This document shows, one piece after another, positions 1-7,248 of a DNA stretch of 39,132 bases (the first letter of the stretch is position 1; each line of letters begins with the position of its first letter). The notes beneath the pieces are model-generated. The model was not told the origin of the DNA, searched no databases, and worked only from the letters and a program-made list of their open reading frames with translations. The stretch lies in NCBI GenBank assembly GCA_021201315.1, contig JAJQFG010000132.1, positions 1 through 39,132 on the forward strand. The letters are read 5' to 3'. The position numbers and the translations under genes are program-made. Source of the DNA: Erysipelotrichaceae bacterium. GTDB lineage: Bacteria > Bacillota_I > Bacilli_A > Erysipelotrichales > Coprobacillaceae.

Positions 1-108
1 CACCCACGCAATTCTTTAAAGGGTACCCCTTACCACGCTAAAATTTAATTTGCCTCTTTTTTTCATAAAATAAATATTAAAGCATAAATTATATCAGGAG
101 GTATAATA

Positions 109-753
109 ATGCAAAAAATTTATTTAAAAAAACTTGTCAATTTAGATCATCAATTAAAGGAATTAATTTCCATATCTGTAGATGAATCAATCCATTATAA
201 AGTTGAAGAAGAAGGTATGCGAGCTGTGGGTGCCATTATCATTAATGGTGAATATAAAGATGGTGAAACAAAAAAAGAGTTTCAGGAATCTATTGATTTA
301 GATATTTTAGCAACTTTTGATAAGATTCTTGATAAAAGAGAATTCCATGTAAAAGTAGAAGATTTTGATTACAATATTAATGATGGTGATTTAGCTATGA
401 TGATTCAAGCAAACATATATGGTGTTAAAGATGATAACGATCGTATGATTGAAACGCATGAAGAGAATGATGATGAAGTTGTTAAGGAAATAGAAAGTCT
501 CTTAAATAATGAAGAACTTTTAGATCAGTCAATTAATCAAAATAATTACAAAGAAAATATTATTGAAACAAAAGAAGTTGATGATAATGAAGATGAAGAT
601 ATTGGTGCGTATTATTTATATGTCATTGGTGATAATGATACTTATTCAACTATTGCTCAACATTATCAAATATCTGAAGAAATATTAAAGAATTACAATC
701 ATCAAAAATCTTTAGTTGCAGGACAAATTATTATTATTCCTTATGTAGCATGA
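109..753 (+). CDS. SpoVID-like spore coat protein with C-terminal LysM domain
   Basis: 214 aa. The C-terminal 45 or so residues (about 168-212) form a LysM module, with a YLYVIGDNDTYSTIAQHY start, an ILKNYN segment and a closing IIIIPY. The first 110 residues resemble the beta-rich N-terminal domain of SpoVID/DUF3794-type spore coat proteins, and the middle is an acidic, probably disordered linker. Bacillus SpoVID has the same order (N-terminal domain, acidic middle, LysM) but is more than twice as long, and it anchors the coat on the forespore surface. The next gene is YsxE-like and valS follows, which is the Bacillus order spoVID-ysxE-valS, so the assignment rests on architecture plus synteny. 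A strong Shine-Dalgarno (AGGAGG, 96-101) sits 7 bases before the ATG. A plain LysM protein of other function remains possible. Confidence 0.65.
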   Translation: MQKIYLKKLVNLDHQLKELISISVDESIHYKVEEEGMRAVGAIIINGEYKDGETKKEFQESIDLDILATFDKILDKREFHVKVEDFDYNINDGDLAMMIQANIYGVKDDNDRMIETHEENDDEVVKEIESLLNNEELLDQSINQNNYKENIIETKEVDDNEDEDIGAYYLYVIGDNDTYSTIAQHYQISEEILKNYNHQKSLVAGQIIIIPYVA

Positions 754-1652
754 AAGATACGCTTAATGATTATTATCATATTAAAGTTATTGGTATCATT
801 CATATAACTCGTAAAGTATTTAAAATAAAAACTAATAAAGAATTTTATATCGTTAAGATTGTTAATAATAATCAATTAGAAAATATATTTCATAATATAT
901 ATTCATTAAATATACCACATACAATTAAAATCATACCTAATCAAAATAACCAGTATCTAACCCCATATCAAAACCAATATATCTATTTAATGCCATATTT
1001 AAATAATGATGAATATTTACCTATAGAAATAAAAATAAAATACTATTTAAATTATATTGCAACCATTCATAATCAAACATCATATACTATAAAAACATCC
1101 CAACAATATTTTAATCAATTAACAAATCAAATAAAAAATAATATAGATAAAATATATCAATACTATCAACAACTCATAAACAATTATGAAAAAATTCAAT
1201 GGCGTTCACCAACTCAATGGTATTATATAATGAATTATTATCAATTAGAAAAAACAATGAATAATGCTTATATGTATTTAAAACAATACCAAGCATTAAC
1301 ACAAAATTATAAAAATATTCGCGTTACTTATAATTATCAAAATTTTGATATAAATCATATTTTAATTAAAGATAAATGTCTTATATCTATTGACCATATA
1401 AATGTTAATATACCAGTTTTTGATTTATATTATCTATATCAAAATGATTTTACATTATTCGATAGTCAATGCTTAATAGATAATTATTTAAATATTGTTA
1501 AACTCAATCAAGATGAAGTTGTATTACTCAAATGTTTATTAGAAATATCACCTTTGATCCACTTTAATTTACAGGAAATAGATAATATTACTTTATTATT
1601 CCAATTATTACATTATATTGAATCAGTAGAATATTTTATTCGTCAATTATGA
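750..1652 (+). CDS. YsxE/CotS-like degenerate kinase, spore coat associated
   Basis: 300 aa, very rich in Asn, Tyr, Ile and Gln. The start overlaps the previous stop (ATGA), so translation is coupled. The fold looks like the CotS/YsxE branch of aminoglycoside-phosphotransferase-like proteins: an N-terminal lobe with a FYIVKIV strand carrying a Lys, a central hinge YIYLMPYLNN, a catalytic-loop equivalent around YNYQNFDINHILI, and a metal-loop equivalent SIDHINVNIPVFDLYYLY. The usual HGD catalytic triplet is replaced by YNYQNFD, so activity is doubtful. In Bacillus ysxE encodes a spore coat protein next to spoVID, and its placement here between a SpoVID-like gene and valS supports the same role. 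Family assignment is by pattern and position; divergence is extreme. Confidence 0.6.
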   Translation: MKDTLNDYYHIKVIGIIHITRKVFKIKTNKEFYIVKIVNNNQLENIFHNIYSLNIPHTIKIIPNQNNQYLTPYQNQYIYLMPYLNNDEYLPIEIKIKYYLNYIATIHNQTSYTIKTSQQYFNQLTNQIKNNIDKIYQYYQQLINNYEKIQWRSPTQWYYIMNYYQLEKTMNNAYMYLKQYQALTQNYKNIRVTYNYQNFDINHILIKDKCLISIDHINVNIPVFDLYYLYQNDFTLFDSQCLIDNYLNIVKLNQDEVVLLKCLLEISPLIHFNLQEIDNITLLFQLLHYIESVEYFIRQL

Positions 1653-1669
1653 TTGACTTTATTATTGAG

Positions 1670-1899
1670 CTTTGTTAAAATAATGTTACGTTGATGAGGA
1701 GGAGTACATTTAATAGTCCTATAGAGAGTCTTATGTTGCTGGAAATAAGATGGATGAATAAATTGGAAGGTAGCCTCGGAGTATGTTGACTGAAACAAAG
1801 TAAGTAAACACGTATAGCTGCGTTAAAGCTTAGAGGTATGCTTATGCATATAAATTAAGGTGGTACCACGAACATTCGTCCTTAAACGAATGTTTTTTT
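1670..1899 (+). promoter_or_regulatory. T-box riboswitch (valine-type expected) with terminator
   Basis: Leader of the operon that contains valS. The hallmark T-box sequence AAGGTGGTACCACG is at 1857-1870. It is followed by an intrinsic terminator, AACATTCG (1871-1878) pairing with CGAATGTT (1887-1894), then a T tract. Stem I elements are visible: base helix CTTTGTT (1670-1676) with AACAAAG (1794-1800), AGTA of the specifier loop at 1703-1706, AGAGAG at 1723-1728 and a GCTGGAA apical segment near 1737. A GTT at 1785-1787 is in the right area for a valine specifier codon, but I did not fold the loop rigorously. Uncharged tRNA-Val is expected to stabilise the antiterminator and allow expression of the two downstream genes. 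Confidence 0.93.
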
Positions 1900-1916
1900 A
1901 ATGAAAGGAGAAAAAA

Positions 1917-2621
1917 ATGACTACATCAAATATAATTGTTTGGGTTTTAGCAATTATCATGTTTTTGTTTCTTGGTTATTTTCTTGTAAGAAGATTAAGA
2001 TCTAATAGAGCTGATGAAAAAGAAGAAGCCATGCAATTAGCTATTAAACAAGAAGATTACAAATATTTAAAACCAGGAATTTTGGATGAAATTTCTAGGG
2101 GAGACATTTTAACTGCAGTTATATTTCACTGCATGCGTAAAGAAGATGAGGATTTTGATAATGAAACTGATACTTTCAATCATAGTGAAACGGTTGTCTA
2201 TAGTATTTATCAACTCTCTCAGACAGTATCTGGAAAAAGCGGAAGTATTCATAGTTTTTTCATTAGTCCTTCAACCAAAAAATACATTGATGATATTGTA
2301 GGTGCTTTTGAAGAAGTTGGAGCAATTGATTTAGCTGAGCTAATGACTGCTGCAAAGTATTTTTCTAAGATAATTGAAGATGAAAATTATGTAGAAGATG
2401 CTCAAAAAGAAGAGGAAATTATGGGTATTTATGCAAATTATAATTATTCAGATTATACAAATGAATTTGCAACTTTAGTATCAACAACGAATTTGCAAGA
2501 TAAAATTATTGATTTTATTCTAGATCATAAAGAAGATTTTTATGATTATGATCATGATTTTTCAGCAGATGAAATAATTGAAACAGAATCTGAAGAAGAA
2601 TTAGAAGAAACTGATGCATAA
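1917..2621 (+). CDS. Membrane-anchored DUF4375 (DMP19)-like protein
   Basis: 234 aa. An N-terminal transmembrane helix (about residues 5-25, ending in VRRLR) is followed by a cytoplasmic domain and an acidic tail. The central segment (about residues 95-145: [12 protein letters not shown], then [19 protein letters not shown]) resembles DUF4375/DMP19, where a glycine/aromatic turn is followed by helices with an E-x-x-GA motif. I infer that family with moderate confidence; molecular function is not established. The gene lies between the T-box terminator and valS, 23 bases upstream of valS, so it should be induced together with valyl-tRNA synthetase when charged tRNA-Val is low. The start is supported by GAAAGGAG 8 bases upstream. 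Confidence 0.85.
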   Translation: MTTSNIIVWVLAIIMFLFLGYFLVRRLRSNRADEKEEAMQLAIKQEDYKYLKPGILDEISRGDILTAVIFHCMRKEDEDFDNETDTFNHSETVVYSIYQLSQTVSGKSGSIHSFFISPSTKKYIDDIVGAFEEVGAIDLAELMTAAKYFSKIIEDENYVEDAQKEEEIMGIYANYNYSDYTNEFATLVSTTNLQDKIIDFILDHKEDFYDYDHDFSADEIIETESEEELEETDA

Positions 2622-2644
2622 AATATGAAAGTGAGGGAGAATTA

Positions 2645-5263
2645 ATGAAAGAATTAGCTAGTAAGTATGATCATACTTTGGTTGAAGAAGGTAAATACAA
2701 AACATGGATTGATAAAAAATATTTTGAAGCAGGCGATATTTCAAAAAAACCATATTGTATTGTTATACCTCCTCCAAATGTTACTGGTAAACTTCATTTA
2801 GGACATGCATGGGATACAACTTTACAAGATATGATTATTCGTTATAAACGTATGCAAGGTTACGATGTTTTATGGCTTCCTGGAATGGACCATGCAGGCA
2901 TTGCAACTCAGGCTAAAGTAGAAGCAAGATTAAGAGAAGATGGCATTTCTCGTTATGATTTAGGTAGAGAAAAGTTCTTGGAAAAAGCATGGAGCTGGAA
3001 AGAAGAATATGCTTCTATTATTCGTAGTCAATGGGAAAAATTAGGTTTATCTTTAGATTATTCAAAAGAAAGATTTACATTAGATGAAGGCTTAAGTGAT
3101 GCTGTAAAAACAGTATTTGTAACATTATATGAAAAAGGACTTATTTATCAAGGCGAACGCATTATAAACTGGGATCCAGTTCAACGTACAGCATTGTCTA
3201 ATATTGAAGTTATACATAAGGAAATTGAAGGTCATATGTATTATTTCAAATATCAAGTTGTAGAAACTAATGAAACTTTAATTATTGCAACTACTAGACC
3301 AGAAACAATGTTTGCAGATAAAGCCATATTTGTTCATCCTGATGATTCTCGTTATACTCACTTAGTAGGTAAACATGCTATTAATCCAGCAAATGATGAA
3401 GTTTTACCTATTATGGCTGATAGTTATATTGATATGAGCTTTGGTACAGCTGTTATGAAATGTACACCAGCACATGATCCAAATGACTTTGCATTAGCTA
3501 AAAAATATCATTTAGAAATGCCTATTTGTATGAATGATGATGGAACAATGAATAGCTTATGTGGAAAATATGAAGGAATGGATCGATTTGCATGTCGTGA
3601 AGCCTTGGTTAATGATTTTAAAGAACGTGGGGTTGTAGATCATATCGAAGTTCATAAGCATATGGTTGGTCATAGCGAAAGAAGTGGTGCTATTGTTGAA
3701 CCATATCTTTCAAAACAATGGTTTGTGAAAATGAAACCTTTAGCTGAAGCAGCATTAGCTAATCAAGATACTGATACAAAAGTTAACTTTGTGCCACCTC
3801 GCTTTGAAAAAACATTTAAAAACTGGATGGAAAATATTGAAGATTGGTGTATTTCTAGACAATTATGGTGGGGACATCAAATACCTGCCTGGTATCATAA
3901 AGAAACAGGCGAAGTATATGTAGGTAAAGAACCTCCAGCTGATGTGGAAAACTGGAAACGGGATGAAGATGTATTGGATACATGGTTTTCAAGCGCTTTA
4001 TGGCCATTTTCTACATTAGACTGGCCTAATACTGATAGCGAATTATTCAAACGTTATTTTCCAACAGATACATTAGTAACAGGCTATGATATTATTTTCT
4101 TCTGGGTATCACGTATGATTTTCCAATCTTTGGAATTTACAGAACAAAGACCTTTTAAAGATGTTTTAATTCATGGATTGATTCGTGATGAACAAGGTAG
4201 AAAGATGTCTAAATCACTTGGTAATGGTGTAGATCCTATGGATGTTATTGATGAGTATGGTGCTGATGCTTTACGTTTTTTCCTTACAACAAACTCAGCT
4301 CCAGGAATGGATTTGCGTTATAGTCCAGAAAAATTAGATGCTGCTTGGAATTTTATTAATAAGATTTGGAATTCAGCACGATTTGTTTTAATGAATATTG
4401 ATGAAGATATGAAATATGAGGATTTATCTTTTGAATATTTAAATCTTTCTGATAAATGGATTTTAAATCGATTAAATAATGTTATTTTAAGTGTTGATGA
4501 AAACATGGATAAATATGAATTTGTTAATGTTGGTAGTGAATTATATAGTTTTATTTGGGATGATTTTTGTTCATGGTATATTGAATTATCAAAAGTTCAT
4601 TTAAATAGCGATAATTTACAAGAAAAACAAGCAACACAAAATACTTTAGTTTATGTATTAAATGCAATTGTTCGTTTATTACATCCATTTATGCCTTTTG
4701 TAACTGAGGAAATTTATCAATCAATTCCACATTTATGTGAATCTATTTGTATTTCTTCATGGCCACAAGTAAATGATGATTTCAATAATGATACGATTAA
4801 TGATCAATTCCAATATTTAATCGATATTATCAAAGGAATTAGAAATTTGCGTGCACAATATGTTATTAAAAATGCAATTGAAATGACTTATAGTATTCAA
4901 ACTCATGATTTAGCTTTAGAAAACTTATTAAATGATTTAGCACCTTATATTTATAAATTATGTCATTCTCGTTGTATTGGTTATAATGTTGAAACAAGTG
5001 AAAATGTAGCTGTCGAAACGATTAAAGGTGGTAATTCTTTAATTATTGAACTTGGTGACTATATTGATATGGAAGCTGAAAAGAAGAAGCTTGAAGCTGA
5101 ATTAAAGAAACTTGAAAGTGAAATCAAACGTTGTGAAGGTATGCTTTCTAACCCTAATTTTGTAAGCAAAGCACCTCAAGCTAAGGTTCAAGCAGAAAGA
5201 GATAAATTAGAAGATTATAAATCAAAATATGAAACAGTATCTCTAAAACTTAAGAATATGTAA
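2645..5263 (+). CDS. valS: Valyl-tRNA synthetase
   Basis: 872 aa, full length for bacterial ValRS. It charges tRNA-Val with valine in the cytoplasm. Class I signatures are clear: HLGH at residues 51-54 within [15 protein letters not shown] and KMSKS at 520-524. The editing (CP1) domain includes [10 protein letters not shown] and [16 protein letters not shown]. The anticodon-binding helical domain follows, and the last 65 residues form the ValRS-specific coiled-coil arm, rich in Lys and Glu, that contacts the tRNA elbow. The Shine-Dalgarno is GAGGGAG. Expression is expected to be under the T-box leader upstream of the preceding gene. A terminator follows directly. Confidence 0.98.
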   Translation: MKELASKYDHTLVEEGKYKTWIDKKYFEAGDISKKPYCIVIPPPNVTGKLHLGHAWDTTLQDMIIRYKRMQGYDVLWLPGMDHAGIATQAKVEARLREDGISRYDLGREKFLEKAWSWKEEYASIIRSQWEKLGLSLDYSKERFTLDEGLSDAVKTVFVTLYEKGLIYQGERIINWDPVQRTALSNIEVIHKEIEGHMYYFKYQVVETNETLIIATTRPETMFADKAIFVHPDDSRYTHLVGKHAINPANDEVLPIMADSYIDMSFGTAVMKCTPAHDPNDFALAKKYHLEMPICMNDDGTMNSLCGKYEGMDRFACREALVNDFKERGVVDHIEVHKHMVGHSERSGAIVEPYLSKQWFVKMKPLAEAALANQDTDTKVNFVPPRFEKTFKNWMENIEDWCISRQLWWGHQIPAWYHKETGEVYVGKEPPADVENWKRDEDVLDTWFSSALWPFSTLDWPNTDSELFKRYFPTDTLVTGYDIIFFWVSRMIFQSLEFTEQRPFKDVLIHGLIRDEQGRKMSKSLGNGVDPMDVIDEYGADALRFFLTTNSAPGMDLRYSPEKLDAAWNFINKIWNSARFVLMNIDEDMKYEDLSFEYLNLSDKWILNRLNNVILSVDENMDKYEFVNVGSELYSFIWDDFCSWYIELSKVHLNSDNLQEKQATQNTLVYVLNAIVRLLHPFMPFVTEEIYQSIPHLCESICISSWPQVNDDFNNDTINDQFQYLIDIIKGIRNLRAQYVIKNAIEMTYSIQTHDLALENLLNDLAPYIYKLCHSRCIGYNVETSENVAVETIKGGNSLIIELGDYIDMEAEKKKLEAELKKLESEIKRCEGMLSNPNFVSKAPQAKVQAERDKLEDYKSKYETVSLKLKNM

Positions 5264-5264
5264 C

Positions 5265-5291
5265 AAAAGTTCTCAAATTGAGAACTTTTTT
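5265..5291 (+). terminator. Intrinsic terminator after valS
   Basis: AAAAGTTCTC (5265-5274), loop AAATT, GAGAACTTTT (5280-5289), continuing into a T run. It starts two bases after the valS stop codon. Confidence 0.9.
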
Positions 5292-5353
5292 AGTTCTAAT
5301 TAAAAAAAATAAATTTTTTTTAAAGAAAAAAAGAAAAATCGAAATTTTTAGCG

Positions 5354-5412
5354 TATATATAATAGTAGAGGGTATTGTTATGGAAGTAAAAAATGAATAT
5401 TAATTTTTTATA
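5354..5412 (+). promoter_or_regulatory. AT-rich leader with TATAAT and ATAGTAGAGGG element; possible remnant copy
   Basis: The stretch 5292-5507 between valS and the first peptide gene holds no convincing gene. It contains TATAAT (5358-5363) running into ATAGTAGAGGG (5362-5372). The identical 11-mer recurs at 5866-5876, just before the third peptide gene. After the 11-mer both copies continue with a related pattern, ATGGA-x-G-x-AA and then an ATGAA start-like triplet. In this first copy the reading frame stops after six codons (MNINFL). This could be a shared promoter/leader element, or the front end of a lost fourth peptide gene. No good -35 is visible, so promoter activity is uncertain. Confidence 0.4.
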
Positions 5413-5507
5413 GTTTTTTATTTTTTAGAATTTTATTTATTTATACGGGGTTTATAAATATTTCTAATTAATAACTTATGATTTATTTTTATGAAGGAGG
5501 ATGTTCA

Positions 5508-5669
5508 ATGAAAGAATTGTCATTACAAGAAGAATATGAACTTGTTGGTGGAAGTGCTATTGGAACGATTATAATTTATTTACTGTTGGGAGCTGGTATT
5601 TATAAAATTATTAAGAGTAGTTCAGGTAAGATATCTATTCCAAAGCTTGTGAGTACAGAATGGAAGTAA
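5508..5669 (+). CDS. Double-glycine-leader peptide, copy 1 (bacteriocin-like)
   Basis: 53 aa. I start at 5508 because AAGGAGG (5494-5500) sits 7 bases before it; the in-frame upstream ATG at 5478 lacks such a site. The first 15 residues, MKELSLQEEYELVGG, form a typical Gly-Gly leader with hydrophobic residues at positions -4, -7 and -12. Such leaders are cut by C39 peptidase-containing ABC transporters. The predicted mature peptide is 38 aa: a hydrophobic stretch (GTIIIYLLLGAGIYKII), then a basic segment, then ISIPK and a terminal EWK. Two paralogs follow in tandem. Bacteriocin or signalling peptide is inferred from the leader; I do not recognise the mature family. No transporter or immunity gene is in the window. 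Confidence 0.82.
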   Translation: MKELSLQEEYELVGGSAIGTIIIYLLLGAGIYKIIKSSSGKISIPKLVSTEWK

Positions 5670-5684
5670 TTTTGGTGAAATAAG

Positions 5685-5846
5685 ATGAAAAAATTAACAT
5701 TACAAGAGCAATATAATCTTATAGGTGGTACCTGTATACGTTCTGCTATTATTTATGCTTTTTTCAAAAAAAGCTTATATCAAATTATTAAAAGTACATC
5801 AGGTAAAATATTAATTCCTAAAATTATAAGTGCTGAATGGAAGTAA
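5685..5846 (+). CDS. Double-glycine-leader peptide, copy 2 (divergent, with Cys)
   Basis: 53 aa, starting at the ATG of AAGATGAAA, 15 bases after copy 1 stops. The leader is MKKLTLQEQYNLIGG. The predicted mature part begins TCIRSAIIYAFFKKSLYQII and ends in LIPKIISAEWK. By eye it shares 30 of 53 residues with copy 1. The leader and C-terminal SGK-x-x-IPK and EWK are kept, while the centre loses the GAG turn and gains a Cys and two Lys. The Shine-Dalgarno is weak (TTTTGGTGA), so its level may depend on read-through from copy 1. Conservation of the frame and of all landmark residues argues against a pseudogene. It could be the partner of a two-peptide system. Confidence 0.75.
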   Translation: MKKLTLQEQYNLIGGTCIRSAIIYAFFKKSLYQIIKSTSGKILIPKIISAEWK

Positions 5847-5861
5847 AATTATTTTTTAAAG

Positions 5862-5892
5862 TCATATAGTAGAGGGCGCTACATGATGGAGG
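5862..5892 (+). promoter_or_regulatory. Second ATAGTAGAGGG element before peptide copy 3
   Basis: TATAGT (5865-5870) runs into AGAGGG, giving the same 11-mer (5866-5876) as at 5362-5372. A Shine-Dalgarno, GGAGG (5888-5892), follows for copy 3. Either a regulatory or promoter element duplicated with the gene, or simply ancestral leader sequence. Confidence 0.4.
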
Positions 5893-5899
5893 AAATAAA

Positions 5900-6067
5900 A
5901 TGAAAGAATTAACTTTAAATGAACAATATCAACTCACTGGTGGTAGTGCAGTTGCAACAATTATTATTTATGTATTATTAGGTGCTGGAATTTACAAGAT
6001 TATTAAAAGTAAATCAGGAAGAATTTCAATTCCTAAAATCGTAAGTATTGAATGGAAATCTAATTAA
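5900..6067 (+). CDS. Double-glycine-leader peptide, copy 3
   Basis: 55 aa. The start has GGAGG 7 bases upstream. The leader is MKELTLNEQYQLTGG, and the predicted mature peptide of 40 aa begins SAVATIIIYVLLGAGIYKII and ends in EWKSN. It matches copy 1 at 41 of 53 positions by eye, while many codons differ at third positions, which points to an old duplication kept under protein-level selection. The mature part is one hydrophobic helix-like segment followed by a basic region and the invariant ISIPK-x-VS-x-EWK, a layout common to membrane-active peptides. A terminator follows immediately, closing the cluster. Confidence 0.82.
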   Translation: MKELTLNEQYQLTGGSAVATIIIYVLLGAGIYKIIKSKSGRISIPKIVSIEWKSN

Positions 6068-6068
6068 A

Positions 6069-6100
6069 ATGTGAAAGGCTTTATGCCTTTCATATTTTTT
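6069..6100 (+). terminator. Terminator closing the peptide cluster
   Basis: ATGTGAAAGGC (6069-6079), loop TTTAT, GCCTTTCATAT (6085-6095) with one G-T pair, then a T run. It separates the peptide genes from the sporulation/division operon. Confidence 0.88.
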
Positions 6101-6134
6101 ATTATTTGAACATATGATAATTGAGGTGATATTT

Positions 6135-6494
6135 TTGAAATTTACATTAAAAATTATGATATTTAGTTTATTGTTTTCATTGTTTTGTATGGTAAGTTTT
6201 CATTTTGTATGTCAATTGCTGACAAAAAATATTTATGTTTGTCAAGTAGGTATATATGAGATTGAAGAAAATAAGGAAATTAAAATGACGCAATTAAAAC
6301 AAGATGGATATGATACTTATGTTTATTTTAAAAATAATCAATATTATGTTTTATCAATGATAAGTGAGAATTTATCTGAAATTACATTACATGCTGATAA
6401 TGTAAATGGTCTTGTTAAAACTTATCAAGTTGATAATAATACGACTTATGAAGAATTATTAAATCAATTGGAGGAGGGTGAGATAAGTGATTAA
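6135..6494 (+). CDS. SpoIIB-like protein: membrane anchor plus SPOR domain
   Basis: 119 aa from a TTG start. I choose 6135 because GAGGTGA (6123-6129) lies 5 bases before it; the ATG at 6114 has no such site. The N-terminus has one membrane helix (MKFTLKIMIFSLLFSLFCMV). The remainder reads as a SPOR domain: a VCQVGIYEIEENKE strand-helix, GYDTYVYFKNNQYYVLS, and a further helix/strand. SPOR domains bind denuded septal peptidoglycan. In Bacillus, spoIIB (SPOR domain, engulfment and septal localisation) precedes maf-radC-mreBCD-minCD-spoIVFAB, the same neighbourhood as here. The gene overlaps radC by 8 bases. The SpoIIB equivalence is inferred from domain and position. Confidence 0.72.
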   Translation: MKFTLKIMIFSLLFSLFCMVSFHFVCQLLTKNIYVCQVGIYEIEENKEIKMTQLKQDGYDTYVYFKNNQYYVLSMISENLSEITLHADNVNGLVKTYQVDNNTTYEELLNQLEEGEISD

Positions 6495-7170
6495 AAATTT
6501 ACCAATTGAGGAAAATCCACGAGAAAAAGCTTTAGCTCTAGGTATTGATTCATTAAGTAATGTAGAATTACTAGCTTTAATTTTAAGAACAGGTAGTCGT
6601 GACGAATCAGTATTACAATTATCTTCAAGATTATTAAATGAGATTGGCGGTTTTCAACAATTAAGACAAATTACATATGCTAAACTCATTTCTTTAAAAG
6701 GAATTAGTAAAGCTAAAGCTATTGCAGTATTAAGTATATTAGAAATAGCAAAGAGATTAAAAGATATACCTCAATGTGAAAGTATATTACAAACACCGAT
6801 GGATATTTATCTCTATATTAAAAATGAACTCATGTTTTTACCTCAAGAGAATTTTGTTGTTTTATGTTTGGATTGTCGCAATCATGTTATTAAGAAAAAA
6901 ACCATATTCGTCGGTTCGGTTGATATGAGTTTTGTAACGCCAAGAGAAGTTTTTAAAGAAGCTATTGAAATGAATAGTTCTAAAATTGTCTTGGTTCATA
7001 ATCATCCTAGTGGAGATGCCCATCCGAGTCATGATGATTTAGATCTTACAAAACAATTTGTTGAATTAGGGAAAATGTTAAGTATTGAGGTTATTGATCA
7101 TATAATTATTGGATGGAATCAGTATTTTAGTGTTGCTGCAATGAAATTTGTTTTATGTGAAAATGATTGA
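6487..7170 (+). CDS. radC: RadC/YsgA family JAB-MPN protein
   Basis: 227 aa, usual length for the family. It starts with GTG inside the previous gene, preceded by GGAGGAGGGTGAG. A UPF0758 N-terminal segment with PREKAL and a helix-hairpin-helix (about residues 68-90, LKGISKAKA) precedes a JAB/MPN metalloprotease-like domain. That domain's metal-binding motif is H171-x-H173 in VHNHPSGDAHPSHDD. The historical link to DNA repair is weak and the biochemical role is unresolved. Position next to mreC is conserved in Firmicutes, although maf and mreB, usual companions, are missing here. Confidence 0.93.
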   Translation: MIKNLPIEENPREKALALGIDSLSNVELLALILRTGSRDESVLQLSSRLLNEIGGFQQLRQITYAKLISLKGISKAKAIAVLSILEIAKRLKDIPQCESILQTPMDIYLYIKNELMFLPQENFVVLCLDCRNHVIKKKTIFVGSVDMSFVTPREVFKEAIEMNSSKIVLVHNHPSGDAHPSHDDLDLTKQFVELGKMLSIEVIDHIIIGWNQYFSVAAMKFVLCEND

Positions 7171-7196
7171 AACTTATACAAATTATCAAACTCGAA

Positions 7197-7225
7197 TTGC
7201 ATTTTTTCATTATAGATATTATAAT
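7197..7225 (+). promoter_or_regulatory. Sigma-A type promoter for mreC
   Basis: TTGCAT (7197-7202), 17-base spacer, TATAAT (7220-7225), about 24 bases before the mreC TTG start. It would give mreCD-minCD-spoIVFAB vegetative expression independent of the upstream SpoIIB-like/radC pair. Confidence 0.75.
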
Positions 7226-7248
7226 GTAAGGCGACAAGGGGTGATATT

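Noticed and set aside
1-48. Open reading frame running in from the left edge (ends with a TAA at 46-48)
   Set aside because: Only 15 codons are visible; two other frames also end soon after. No recognisable C-terminus, so no upstream gene can be named.
62-90. Sigma-E-like promoter before the SpoVID-like gene (CATAAATT at 83-90)
   Set aside because: The -35 is poor and the predicted start of transcription would fall inside the ribosome-binding site.
6090-6118. Sigma-E-like promoter (TCATATT, 14 bases, CATATGAT) before the SpoIIB-like gene
   Set aside because: Good -35 and spacing, but the -35 overlaps the peptide-cluster terminator and the transcript would start at the Shine-Dalgarno of the TTG start. 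Interesting but not supported enough.
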